DNA from: Clostridiales bacterium UBA1389
GTDB lineage: Bacteria > Bacillota > Clostridia > Oscillospirales > CAG-382
Direction of reading: 5' to 3'
Assembly: GCA_002305335.1 (NCBI GenBank)
Contig: DBQR01000049.1
Location: 1-38,283 of the forward strand
DNA length: 38,283 nt
Made by a program: the position numbers and the translations under genes. Below the pieces are notes generated by a model. The model worked only from the letters and a program-made list of their open reading frames with translations. It had not been told where the DNA came from and did no database searches. This document shows positions 14,741 through 22,588 of this stretch, piece after piece (the first letter of the stretch is position 1; the number at the start of each line of letters is the position of its first letter).

Positions 14741-15946
14741 ATGAAAAAACTTATTTGTTTGAGTTTGGCTTTTTTGCTTTTGTTTATGCCGGTGACGGGG
14801 TACGCCGACGGTGAAAACGAAGGGGAAACCGCAAAAATTTACCCCTTTTCCTATGCCTTTGAGGAATACTGGTACACCGAAAGCGCAACCTTCGGCGACA
14901 CCATCCCCGCAAGGGCGTCCCTTCTTATGGAAGCCGACACCGGCACTATACTGTATTCCCAGAACGAAAACGAACACCTTCCCATAGCCTCCGTTACAAA
15001 AATAATGTCAACCCTCCTTATCATGGAAGCCATCGACGAGGGAAAAATAAAACTGGATGACTTTATTACGGTGGGGGAAGCCGCCGCCGGCATGGGGGGA
15101 AGTCAGGTTTACCTTGAGGTGGGGGAAAAGATAACCGTCGGGGAAATGCTGAAGGCCATGATTATCGTTTCGGCAAACGACGCCACGGTGGCCTTTGCGG
15201 AACATCTGGCGGGGAGCGAACAGTCCTTTGTCACCATGATGAACGAAAAGGCAGCTAATCTGGGGATGAACAACACCCATTTTGCCAACTGTCACGGCCT
15301 GACCGAGGATAACCACTATTCATCCGCCCTTGACGTGGCAATTATGACAAGGGAGCTTCTAAAGCACGAACTGGTATTCAAGTACACCACCATCTGGATG
15401 GACACCTTCAGAAACGGCACCTTCGGTCTTGCCAACACCAATAAGCTTATCCGCTTTTATTCGGGAGCCAACGGCATGAAAACCGGCTTCACCGATGCGG
15501 CAAAGTACTGCCTGTCGGGTACCGCAAAGCGGGAGGGTATGCAGCTTATTGCCGTAGTGCTGGGGGCGGACACCAGCGATATCAGGTTTGCCTCCACCAA
15601 AAAGCTGCTGGACTTCGGCTTTGCGAATTATAAGATATTCGTCCCCGAAAGGGAGGAAATCGGCAGAGTCGGGGTTGAAAGAGGAGCAAACGGCTATATA
15701 AAGGTTGACTACACCCCTCCCTCAATACTGTTGGAAAAGGGAAAATCCGCCTCTTTGACTTCCGCCGTCACCCTGAATGCCGTAAAAGCGCCGGTAAAAG
15801 AGGGGGACACGGTGGGGGTTGTGGAATATTTCATAGACGGCACAAAAGTTGCTTCGGTGCCGGTGGTGGCTCTGGAAGGCGACCGGGAAATAACCTTTTT
15901 CAATCTCCTCGGAAAAATCTGGAAGTCGATAATTTCAATATTTTAA
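14741..15946 (+). CDS. D-alanyl-D-alanine carboxypeptidase (S11, DacF-like)
   Basis: A 401-residue low-molecular-weight penicillin-binding protein that removes the terminal D-Ala from peptidoglycan pentapeptides outside the membrane. A signal peptide (~1-23) precedes the S11 domain. All three active-site motifs are intact: S84-V-T-K87, S144-A-N146 and K247-T-G249. A C-terminal beta domain follows at ~290-380, as in PBP5/DacF. An amphipathic C-terminal helix (NLLGKIWKSIISIF) probably anchors the protein to the membrane, as in other family members. The upstream region lacks a strong Shine-Dalgarno sequence and instead holds a structured leader at 14662-14735. The gene is followed 30 bases later by pgi. 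Confidence 0.93.
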   Translation: MKKLICLSLAFLLLFMPVTGYADGENEGETAKIYPFSYAFEEYWYTESATFGDTIPARASLLMEADTGTILYSQNENEHLPIASVTKIMSTLLIMEAIDEGKIKLDDFITVGEAAAGMGGSQVYLEVGEKITVGEMLKAMIIVSANDATVAFAEHLAGSEQSFVTMMNEKAANLGMNNTHFANCHGLTEDNHYSSALDVAIMTRELLKHELVFKYTTIWMDTFRNGTFGLANTNKLIRFYSGANGMKTGFTDAAKYCLSGTAKREGMQLIAVVLGADTSDIRFASTKKLLDFGFANYKIFVPEREEIGRVGVERGANGYIKVDYTPPSILLEKGKSASLTSAVTLNAVKAPVKEGDTVGVVEYFIDGTKVASVPVVALEGDREITFFNLLGKIWKSIISIF

Positions 15947-15976
15947 TAAATCCTTTAAAGTTGAAAGGCAGTTAAT

Positions 15977-17314
15977 ATGGTAACAGTAAATGAAAAATTC
16001 GCCTCCCGTTTTATAAACAAAAACGAAATGGCAAGTCTTACGGGCAGCCTTGAAAAAGCCTGTGATACCCTGATAAATAAAAACGGAAAGGGCAACGACT
16101 TTTTGGGGTGGTTCGACCTTCCCGAAAACTACGACAAAGCGGAGGCTGAACGGATAAAAAAAGCGGCAGACAAAATAAAGCGGAATTCCGACGCCCTTAT
16201 AGTTATCGGAATAGGGGGTTCCTATCTCGGCGCGAAAGCGGCTCTGGATTTTTTGAAAACCCCCTATTACAACCAGCTTGAAAAGAATACCCCCGACATT
16301 TACTTTTTAGGCAATTCTTTTTCCGGGGAGGAAATTAAGCTTGTCCTTGACATATGCAAAAATAAAAGGGTAAGCGTAAACGTAATTTCCAAATCCGGCA
16401 CCACCGCCGAACCCGCCATTGCCTTTCGGCTGGTTTTGGCCTTTATGGCGTCGAAATATACCGAAGAAGAGCAAAAAGAGAGGATTTTCGTAACCACCGA
16501 TGCCCGCAAAGGCGCCCTTTTGTCCTTTGCGAAAGAAAAGGGTTATGAATGCTTCGTGGTTCCCGACGACATCGGGGGGAGATATTCGGTGTTTTCCGCC
16601 GTGGGGCTTTTTCCATTGGCGGTTAGCGGCTGTGATATCTATACCCTTATTGAGGGCACCTACCTTGCCAGAAAGGAATTTCTGCAGGACAGACTTTCCT
16701 CCCCCTCCTGCCGGTATGCTCTCCTTCGCAACTACTTCCTTGAAAAGGGAAAATGCTGCGAACTGCTGGTAAGCTACGACCCCTTCCTGCGTTCCTACGG
16801 GGAATGGTGGAAGCAGCTGTTCGGGGAAAGCGAAGGCAAAGAGGGAAAAGGCATCTACCCCACCACCGCCATATTTTCCACCGACCTTCATTCCTTAGGG
16901 CAGTATGTTCAGGAAGGTCAGCGGATACTCTTTGAAACGGTGCTTACCCAAAGGGAAGCGACAGAGGATTTGACCGTAAGCCATGACCCCAACAACCTTG
17001 ACGGATTGAATTATATTTCGGGAAAAACCCTTTCGGAGGTAAATTCCAAAGCCTTTTTAGGGACAAGCCTTGCCCATTCCGACGGGGGGGTGCCGGTCAT
17101 CGAAATAAGCTTTGCCAGAAAAGATGAACTCACCTTCGGCTATCTCTGCTGGTTCTTCTTTGCCGCCTGCGGCGTTTCGGCATATATGCTGGACGTAAAC
17201 CCCTTCGATCAACCGGGGGTGGAGGCCTACAAAAAGAATATGTTTGCCCTGCTGGGAAGACCGGGATATGAAGAAATTAAAAATTTACTGGAAGACAAAA
17301 TAAAAAGTATGTAA
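15977..17314 (+). CDS. pgi: Glucose-6-phosphate isomerase
   Basis: A 445-residue phosphoglucose isomerase that interconverts glucose-6-phosphate and fructose-6-phosphate in glycolysis. The length is typical of the short Firmicute type (~450). Recognisable parts are IGGSYLGAKAALDFL, NVISKSGTTAEPAIAFR (phosphate-binding SxSxxT), GGRYSVFSAVGLFPLA, the catalytic region FGESEGKEGKGIYPTT, and the signature region DLHSLGQYVQEGQ. The C-terminal DQPGVEAYKKN contains the conserved Lys. The start follows GAAAGGCAG. It lies 30 bases after the carboxypeptidase gene, so some shared transcription is possible although the functions are unrelated. Confidence 0.96.
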   Translation: MVTVNEKFASRFINKNEMASLTGSLEKACDTLINKNGKGNDFLGWFDLPENYDKAEAERIKKAADKIKRNSDALIVIGIGGSYLGAKAALDFLKTPYYNQLEKNTPDIYFLGNSFSGEEIKLVLDICKNKRVSVNVISKSGTTAEPAIAFRLVLAFMASKYTEEEQKERIFVTTDARKGALLSFAKEKGYECFVVPDDIGGRYSVFSAVGLFPLAVSGCDIYTLIEGTYLARKEFLQDRLSSPSCRYALLRNYFLEKGKCCELLVSYDPFLRSYGEWWKQLFGESEGKEGKGIYPTTAIFSTDLHSLGQYVQEGQRILFETVLTQREATEDLTVSHDPNNLDGLNYISGKTLSEVNSKAFLGTSLAHSDGGVPVIEISFARKDELTFGYLCWFFFAACGVSAYMLDVNPFDQPGVEAYKKNMFALLGRPGYEEIKNLLEDKIKSM

Positions 17315-17319
17315 AACAC

Positions 17320-17348
17320 TTGTAAAATAAAGAAAATAGTAGTAGAAT
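17320..17348 (+). promoter_or_regulatory. Possible promoter of the small P-loop protein gene
   Basis: TTGTAA (17320-17325) and TAGAAT (17343-17348) are 17 nt apart, just after the pgi stop and 23 bases before the next start codon. Both boxes differ from consensus. Confidence 0.45.
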
Positions 17349-17370
17349 AATATCGGGAGTGTGATGCGAT

Positions 17371-17799
17371 ATGATAAAGTTGATTGCGGAAGCCAAGGGC
17401 TCCGGTAAAACCAAAGCCTTGATAGAGGCTGCCAACAATGCGGCCTACGAATCCAAAGGACTTGTGGTATGCGTCGAATACGGCAGGGAACTTGCCTATC
17501 AGCTTAAGCCCCAGGTGAGGCTTATCGATGCAAAAAGCTACAGCATAATCGACGCAGATGAATTTTACGGCTTTGTTTGCGGAATTTTAGCTGCAAACTA
17601 TGACATTACCGACCTGTTCATTGATTCCGCCCTTAAGATATGCGGCGGGGACATGGCTTCCTTCGGCGAATTCATGTTCAGAATCGAAAAGATTCTTGAA
17701 GAAAGAAACATAAATTGCCTTGTTACCGCTTCCGCCTTTGCAGAATCCCTTCCCGACGGACTTGAAAGATTTTTAGTGGGCGACAAGGCTGAAAAATAA
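17371..17799 (+). CDS. Small P-loop (Walker A) protein of unknown function
   Basis: A 142-residue soluble protein that begins at once with a nucleotide-binding fold: strand IKLIAEA, then a Walker A loop with G10-S-G-K13-T14, a helix, and strand GLVVCVEYG. A possible Walker B strand is LFIDSALKI (~residues 82-90), with an Asp but no following Glu. A last strand, NCLVTASA, may carry a sensor position. The protein is far shorter than kinases, PilT or AAA ATPases and looks like a minimal RecA-like domain. I do not know its function. The start is preceded by GGGAG, and the gene appears to have its own promoter. Nothing in the neighbourhood defines its partner. Confidence 0.7.
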   Translation: MIKLIAEAKGSGKTKALIEAANNAAYESKGLVVCVEYGRELAYQLKPQVRLIDAKSYSIIDADEFYGFVCGILAANYDITDLFIDSALKICGGDMASFGEFMFRIEKILEERNINCLVTASAFAESLPDGLERFLVGDKAEK

Positions 17800-17893
17800 A
17801 GCTTAATAAGGACATAAATTTACAAAAAGCGTAAAGCATAAGCTTTGCGACGGATTCCTGTGGTTTTAATTACGAATAAACCGGTGAATAAAA

Positions 17894-18295
17894 ATGAATA
17901 AAATCATAAAGTCAGTTACCCGTGCCGCGTATTTTTTCAGCATAGCGGTTATTCTGTACACCCTTACCCTTGCGGTGGGTTTGGGGGGTGCCGGCGGTAA
18001 CGAAAAGATATACTCTCTTTTATTTAAAAACATAATAACCATTTTCGGGTTCGCTTTGATTTTCGGCTTTTCCTTTTTGCTGTTTGAAACAAAGCTGCCG
18101 CCTTCCGCAATGCGGATATTTCATATAGCAATCCTTTATGTTTCCTTCATGGCAGCATCCCTCATCATGGCGAATACCGGCGACGACCCGAGACAGATAA
18201 TCCTATTTGTGTTTATCGCCACACTGCTTTATACCGTGGTTTACCTTGCAGCGCTTATGGTGTCAAAGGGATTGAAAAAACTGTTGAAAAAGTAG
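17894..18295 (+). CDS. Four-helix membrane protein, DUF3021-like
   Basis: A 133-residue protein with four predicted membrane segments (about 12-32, 44-64, 72-92 and 102-124) and a basic C-terminus (KGLKKLLKK). The segment SFLLFETKLPPSAMRIFHIAILYVS resembles the DUF3021 pattern, in which an FE motif precedes an H-containing third helix. DUF3021 proteins are small Firmicute membrane proteins often found near regulators or ABC transporters, and their function is unknown. Here a terminator follows and the MarR-ABC operon comes next. Ahead of it, 17830-17849 can form a small stem with an ATAA loop but has no T tract. The family call is tentative. Confidence 0.6.
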   Translation: MNKIIKSVTRAAYFFSIAVILYTLTLAVGLGGAGGNEKIYSLLFKNIITIFGFALIFGFSFLLFETKLPPSAMRIFHIAILYVSFMAASLIMANTGDDPRQIILFVFIATLLYTVVYLAALMVSKGLKKLLKK

Positions 18296-18313
18296 GAAAA
18301 ACATACTGAAAAC

Positions 18314-18342
18314 AGCCCGTGTTAAGCGGGCTTAATTTTTTT
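18314..18342 (+). terminator. Rho-independent terminator after the DUF3021-like gene
   Basis: AGCCCG (18314-18319) and CGGGCT (18327-18332) form a GC-rich 6-bp stem with a 7-nt loop, followed by TAATTTTTTT. It isolates the MarR-ABC operon from upstream transcription. Confidence 0.85.
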
Positions 18343-18362
18343 GTGAACAAATATTATTTTTA

Positions 18363-18391
18363 TTGACAACATATTTTCAGGGTGGTATAAT
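18363..18391 (+). promoter_or_regulatory. Promoter of the MarR-ABC operon
   Basis: A consensus TTGACA (18363-18368) and TATAAT (18386-18391) have the ideal 17-nt spacer. Such a strong promoter fits an operon held off by its own repressor. Confidence 0.9.
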
Positions 18392-18392
18392 T

Positions 18393-18407
18393 GCTAACGC
18401 TGTTAGC
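18393..18407 (+). promoter_or_regulatory. Probable MarR operator
   Basis: GCTAAC (18393-18398) and GTTAGC (18402-18407) are perfect inverted arms around GCT. The palindrome covers the expected transcription start, directly after the -10 box and immediately before the ribosome binding site, which is ideal for autorepression by the adjacent MarR protein. The 6-3-6 layout is typical of a homodimer site. Confidence 0.75.
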
Positions 18408-18424
18408 TAAAAGGAGGGATTATT

Positions 18425-18868
18425 TTGAACTATAAAAAAACCGCGGAAGAAATCGTCGACAAGCTTTCGGTTATTTTAAGTCCCGCTTACCACCTTAAGG
18501 TGGAGGGAGTGACCAAGGGCGAAGTGTTTATTTTAAATTACATTATAGCTTCAAAGGGACCTATTCATCCCAAGCAAATCAGCGACATTATGGGAATATC
18601 CTCCGCCAGGGTTTCGGTGGTGCTCAATAACCTTGAAAGCAAAGGAGAAATCAGACGGATTTCCGATTCCTTCGACAAACGCCGCACCGTCATCGAAATT
18701 ACCGAAAAGGGTAGGGAAAAAGCGATAAGGCGAAGGGGGGAAACCGTCAAAAGGCTTGCCCGTGTGCTTGAAAACATGGGGGAGGACGAAACAAAGGAAT
18801 TTTTCCGCACCTTGTCGGTTTTCTGCAAAGCAGTATCGGAAAAACAAAGAAATCAGGGGAATAATTAA
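18425..18868 (+). CDS. MarR-family transcriptional regulator
   Basis: A 147-residue winged-helix regulator. Residues ~25-110 carry the MarR DNA-binding domain: GEVFILNYIIASKGPIHPKQISDIMGISSARVSVVLNNLE is the helix-turn-helix and SFDKRRTVIEITEKG is the beta-wing with its conserved D-x-R-R. The N- and C-terminal helices serve dimerisation. It starts with TTG at 18425, well spaced from AAGGAGG. The stop overlaps the ABC transporter start by one base (TAATG), so the two proteins are translated as a coupled pair. It most likely represses its own operon through the palindrome at 18393-18407 and responds to a compound exported by the transporter. The inducer is unknown. Confidence 0.9.
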   Translation: MNYKKTAEEIVDKLSVILSPAYHLKVEGVTKGEVFILNYIIASKGPIHPKQISDIMGISSARVSVVLNNLESKGEIRRISDSFDKRRTVIEITEKGREKAIRRRGETVKRLARVLENMGEDETKEFFRTLSVFCKAVSEKQRNQGNN

Positions 18869-21510
18869 TGCTTGTTTTAAAGAATATCAAAAAAGATTAT
18901 ACTACCGGCGACACCACGGTAAATGCGTTAAAGGGGATTGATATCGAATTCGGAAAAAACGAATTTGTTTCCATCCTTGGACCTTCGGGCTGCGGCAAAA
19001 CCACCCTGCTTAACATTATAGGCGGGCTTGACAGATATACCGAAGGGGACCTGATAATAAGGGGAAAGTCCACGAAAGCCTTTACCGACTACGACTGGGA
19101 CGTTTACCGCAACAATACGGTGGGCTTTGTGTTTCAGAATTACAACCTTATCCCCCACCAGAATGTACTTACCAACGTGGAGCTTGCCCTCACTTTATCG
19201 GGGGTATCTAAACAGGAACGCAGAACAAAAGCCATCGCCGCCCTTGAAAAGGTGGGGCTGGGCGACCAGATAAGGAAAAAACCAAATCAGCTTTCCGGCG
19301 GTCAGGCGCAGCGGGTTGCCATAGCAAGGGCTTTGGTAAACGACCCGGATATCATACTTGCCGACGAGCCCACCGGCGCCCTTGACACCGAAACCAGCAT
19401 CCAGGTGCTGAACATTCTGAAAGAGATTTCAAAGGAAAAGCTGGTTATTATGGTTACCCATAATTCCGCGCTTGCCGAACAATACTCCACCCGTATCGTT
19501 AAGCTCCTTGACGGGAATCTTATAGGCGACGAGCAGAGGGCGGGCGCCCCCCGGGTTAAAAAGGAAAACCTGCCGGAAGGGCATAAGATAAGAAAAACAT
19601 ATATGTCCTTTTTCACCGCCCTTTCCCTTTCCTTGAAAAACCTTATGACAAAGAAGGGGCGTACCGTACTAACCTCCTTTGCCGGAAGTATCGGCATAAT
19701 CGGAATCGCCCTGATTCTTGCCTTGTCCAACGGAATCCAGCTTTATATCAACCGGGTGCAGGAGGATACCCTGTCCTCCTATCCTTTGGCTATTGAAAGG
19801 GAAGCGGTTGACGTTATGGGGTTCATGAAGCTGATGTCCGAAGCGGGGAAGGAAGAAAAAGTCCATTCCCTTGATGCGGTTTATTCAAACACCATGGCAT
19901 CAAAACTGTTAAATTCCATGTATACCGTTAAGGAAAACAACCTTGAAGCCTTCAAGCAGTTTATCGAAGGCGGCGAAAGCAGGATAAAGGATTACCTTTC
20001 CACCGTCCAGTACAGCTATGACCTGAACCTTGACATTTACACCATGTACACCGGCAAGGAGGGGGAAAAGCTGTTAAAGGTTAACCCCAGCGAAGTGCTT
20101 ACCAAGCTGTATCAGCAGACTATGGGAAACTCCAACCCCATGATGAGTCAGTCCTACGGGCAGATGTCGGTATGGAGCGAAATGCTTGACGACAAAGCCC
20201 TGCTGGAACGGCAGTACAACGTCATTGCCGGACACTGGCCGCAAAACTATGACGAAGTGGTGCTTATAGTAGATAAAAACAACGAAGTAAGCGATATGGT
20301 TATGTATGCGCTGGGATTCAAGGACCCTTCGGAACTGGCGGATATCCTTGAAGCCGGCAAAAAGGGGGAAAACCTTGACACCACTCCCACGGTGCTTCAG
20401 TACGACGAGGTGTTGCGCAGGGAATTCAAACTGGTGCTTAACAGCGACTATTTCGTAAAAGACCATGTGGTAAGTATCGACGGAAAGGATTATCAGGTCT
20501 GGGAAGACAAATCCGATGATACGGAATACATAGAATCCCTTACCTACGGGGAAAATTCCCAAAACACCGTAACCGTAAAAATCGTGGGGATTATACGCCC
20601 TGACGATAATGCCGCCTCCACCTCCGCATCCGGTGCTATCGGCTATACTTCGGCCCTTACAAAAAAGCTTATAAATGATATTTTAAATTCGGAAATCGCA
20701 AAGCAGCAGCTTTCAGACCCCGAAATAAACGTACTTACCGGTCTTTCCTTTATTACCGACGAAATAACCATGGAGGATGTAATGGCTTACATAGCCACCT
20801 TCCCCGAAGAACAGCGTCAGGCCTTTATGGCATACATCTCCATTCTTCCCGAACAGCAGGTGCTGGCCATGTTCAAGGAAGTGTTGTCCTCGGAAATAAC
20901 CTTTGAGTCGGTTTGCTCGAAAATCGGAATAGTCAACACCGACAAGCCCTCGGTTATAAGGCTTTACGCCGACTCCTTTGCCGCAAAGGACAAGATTGTG
21001 GATATAATCGAGGAATACAACAAAATCCATGAAACCGACGGTAAATCCATCGAATACACCGATTATGTGGGGATTCTGATGTCCTCCATCTCAAAAATAA
21101 TAAACTTCGTTTCCTATGCCCTGATTGCCTTCGTGTCCATATCATTGCTGGTATCCTCCATAATGATCGGAATAATTACCTATACCTCTGTGCTGGAACG
21201 GACAAAGGAAATAGGCATCTTAAGGGCAATAGGCGCTTCAAAGCGGGATATTTCAAGGGTATTCAACGCCGAAACCCTGATTATGGGCTTCGGTGCGGGA
21301 ATAACGGGGATTCTTTTAACCCTTTTGCTTATACTTCCCTTAAATCTTATAATCGGCTCGCTAACGGATATTTACAATATCGCCTCACTGCCGGTGGGGG
21401 GCGCGGCAATCCTTGTGCTGATTTCAATGGGATTAACCCTTATCGCGGGGATTATCCCCTCAAGGATGGCTTCCAGAAAAGACCCGGTGGAGGCATTACG
21501 CACCGAATAA
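18868..21510 (+). CDS. MacB-type ABC transporter, fused ATPase-permease
   Basis: An 880-residue fusion of an ABC ATPase and a FtsX/MacB permease. ATPase (~1-225): Walker A G38-PSGCGK44-T, signature L142-S-G-G-Q146, Walker B ILAD166-E167 followed by PTGALD. A linker leads to the first membrane helix (~265-290, SFAGSIGIIGIALILALSNG). A large extracytoplasmic domain (~290-735) separates it from three C-terminal helices (~745-870). Between them lies the FtsX-family coupling segment LERTKEIGILRAIGASKRDI. Type VII (MacB-like) transporters usually do mechanotransmission rather than membrane transport, for example ejecting antimicrobial peptides or lipoproteins. In Gram-positives this fused form is common without a MacA partner, and none is present here. 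Control by the adjacent MarR protein suggests stress-induced expression. The substrate is unknown. Confidence 0.88.
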   Translation: MLVLKNIKKDYTTGDTTVNALKGIDIEFGKNEFVSILGPSGCGKTTLLNIIGGLDRYTEGDLIIRGKSTKAFTDYDWDVYRNNTVGFVFQNYNLIPHQNVLTNVELALTLSGVSKQERRTKAIAALEKVGLGDQIRKKPNQLSGGQAQRVAIARALVNDPDIILADEPTGALDTETSIQVLNILKEISKEKLVIMVTHNSALAEQYSTRIVKLLDGNLIGDEQRAGAPRVKKENLPEGHKIRKTYMSFFTALSLSLKNLMTKKGRTVLTSFAGSIGIIGIALILALSNGIQLYINRVQEDTLSSYPLAIEREAVDVMGFMKLMSEAGKEEKVHSLDAVYSNTMASKLLNSMYTVKENNLEAFKQFIEGGESRIKDYLSTVQYSYDLNLDIYTMYTGKEGEKLLKVNPSEVLTKLYQQTMGNSNPMMSQSYGQMSVWSEMLDDKALLERQYNVIAGHWPQNYDEVVLIVDKNNEVSDMVMYALGFKDPSELADILEAGKKGENLDTTPTVLQYDEVLRREFKLVLNSDYFVKDHVVSIDGKDYQVWEDKSDDTEYIESLTYGENSQNTVTVKIVGIIRPDDNAASTSASGAIGYTSALTKKLINDILNSEIAKQQLSDPEINVLTGLSFITDEITMEDVMAYIATFPEEQRQAFMAYISILPEQQVLAMFKEVLSSEITFESVCSKIGIVNTDKPSVIRLYADSFAAKDKIVDIIEEYNKIHETDGKSIEYTDYVGILMSSISKIINFVSYALIAFVSISLLVSSIMIGIITYTSVLERTKEIGILRAIGASKRDISRVFNAETLIMGFGAGITGILLTLLLILPLNLIIGSLTDIYNIASLPVGGAAILVLISMGLTLIAGIIPSRMASRKDPVEALRTE

Positions 21511-21514
21511 ACAA

Positions 21515-21540
21515 AAAACGCACCTGCAAAGGTGCGTTTT
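21515..21540. terminator. Bidirectional terminator between the ABC gene and asnA
   Basis: AAAACGCACCT (21515-21525) and AGGTGCGTTTT (21530-21540) form an 11-bp stem capped by the GNRA tetraloop GCAA. The stem ends in A and T runs on both sides, so it can terminate transcription from both the ABC operon and asnA. Confidence 0.9.
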
Positions 21541-21556
21541 CCTTACTCATATATAA

Positions 21557-22564
21557 TCAAAGTATAACGATTCCCGACTTTTCGGCATTTTCAAGGGTTT
21601 CCTTGTCCCACACCGAGCTCTGGACTTCCCCGATATGGGCTTTTCCCAAAAGCAGCATGGAAAGCCTTGACTGACCGATACCCCCGCCTACGGTAAGGGG
21701 GAGGGTGCCGTCAAGCACCATTTTATGAAAGGGTCTGTCCTTCCTTTCGGTTTTCCCGGATTCATCAAGCTGCTTTTCCATTGAAACCGGGTCAACCCTT
21801 ATCCCCATTGAGGATATTTCAAAGGCGGAGCCGAGAATTTCATTCCAGAAGATAATATCCCCGTTTAAATTCCAGTCGTCGTAGTCGGGCGCCCGGCTGC
21901 CGTGGGGTGTTCCGCTTTTCAGCTTCCCCCCTATGCCGGTGACGAATACGGTTTTGTATTCTTTTGCGATTTCGTTTTCCCGTTCCTCCGGGGGAAGATC
22001 GGGGTACTTGTCCTCAAGAAACTGGGAGTTAACGAAAGTCACCTTTCTTTCAAGGTTAACTTTTATGGCGGGGAAAAGTTTCTTTAAGTCCTCAAGGGTA
22101 TTGACAATAGCCCCCACGATGGCGTCCACCGTAAGGTATAGAAACTCAATGTTTCTTTCCTCTTTGGAAATGACCTTTTCCCAGTCCCACTGGTCAACAT
22201 ACACCGAATGGGTGTTGTCCAGCCTTTCGTCCCGGCGGATGGCGTTCATGTCGGTGTAAATCCCCTCGCCGGCCTTAAAGCCGTAGCGGTAGAGGGCAAG
22301 CCGCTTCCATTTGGCAAGGGAATGAACCACCTCGGCGTTAAGTAAAGCGTCGGGAATGTCAAAGGTGACCGGCCGTTCCACCCCGCTTAAGTTATCGTTA
22401 AGCCCTGTCAGGGGGTCAACAAACAATGGTGCGGAAACCCGCTTTAAATTCAGGGCTTTGCAGAGGTGCTTTTCGAAAATGCCCTTAAGCGCCCCTATTG
22501 CCGACTGGGTTTCATACAGATTAAGACAGGATTTATAGTTTTCGGGTGCAAAAAATCTGCTCAT
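21557..22564 (-). CDS. asnA: Aspartate-ammonia ligase (asparagine synthetase A)
   Basis: A 335-residue class II aminoacyl-tRNA-synthetase-like ligase that makes asparagine from aspartate, ammonia and ATP. Family landmarks are QSAIGALKGIFEKHLCKALNLKRVSAPLF, GLNDNLSGVERPVTFDIP, RRDERLDNTHSVYVDQWDWEKV, and the C-terminal LPLTVGGGIGQSRLSMLLL, the class II motif 3 equivalent. The length matches the family (~330). The start at 22564 has GGAAACGGAAA upstream. It lies 24 bases downstream of guaB on the same strand, so the two are probably co-transcribed and end at the terminator at 21515-21540. Confidence 0.96.
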   Translation of the reverse strand: MSRFFAPENYKSCLNLYETQSAIGALKGIFEKHLCKALNLKRVSAPLFVDPLTGLNDNLSGVERPVTFDIPDALLNAEVVHSLAKWKRLALYRYGFKAGEGIYTDMNAIRRDERLDNTHSVYVDQWDWEKVISKEERNIEFLYLTVDAIVGAIVNTLEDLKKLFPAIKVNLERKVTFVNSQFLEDKYPDLPPEERENEIAKEYKTVFVTGIGGKLKSGTPHGSRAPDYDDWNLNGDIIFWNEILGSAFEISSMGIRVDPVSMEKQLDESGKTERKDRPFHKMVLDGTLPLTVGGGIGQSRLSMLLLGKAHIGEVQSSVWDKETLENAEKSGIVIL

Positions 22565-22588
22565 ATAATTTCCGTTTCCGTATTTAGT

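Noticed and set aside
17830..17849. Small hairpin CGTAAAGC/GCTTTGCG with an ATAA loop
   Set aside because: It has a G-U pair and no T tract, and no clear position relative to a promoter, so I did not call a terminator or regulatory RNA.
10525..22580. Repeated AATTTCCGTTTCCGT at about 10528 and 22568
   Set aside because: Both copies are the purine-rich ribosome-binding region of minus-strand genes (walJ and asnA) and look like convergent Shine-Dalgarno context rather than a mobile repeat.
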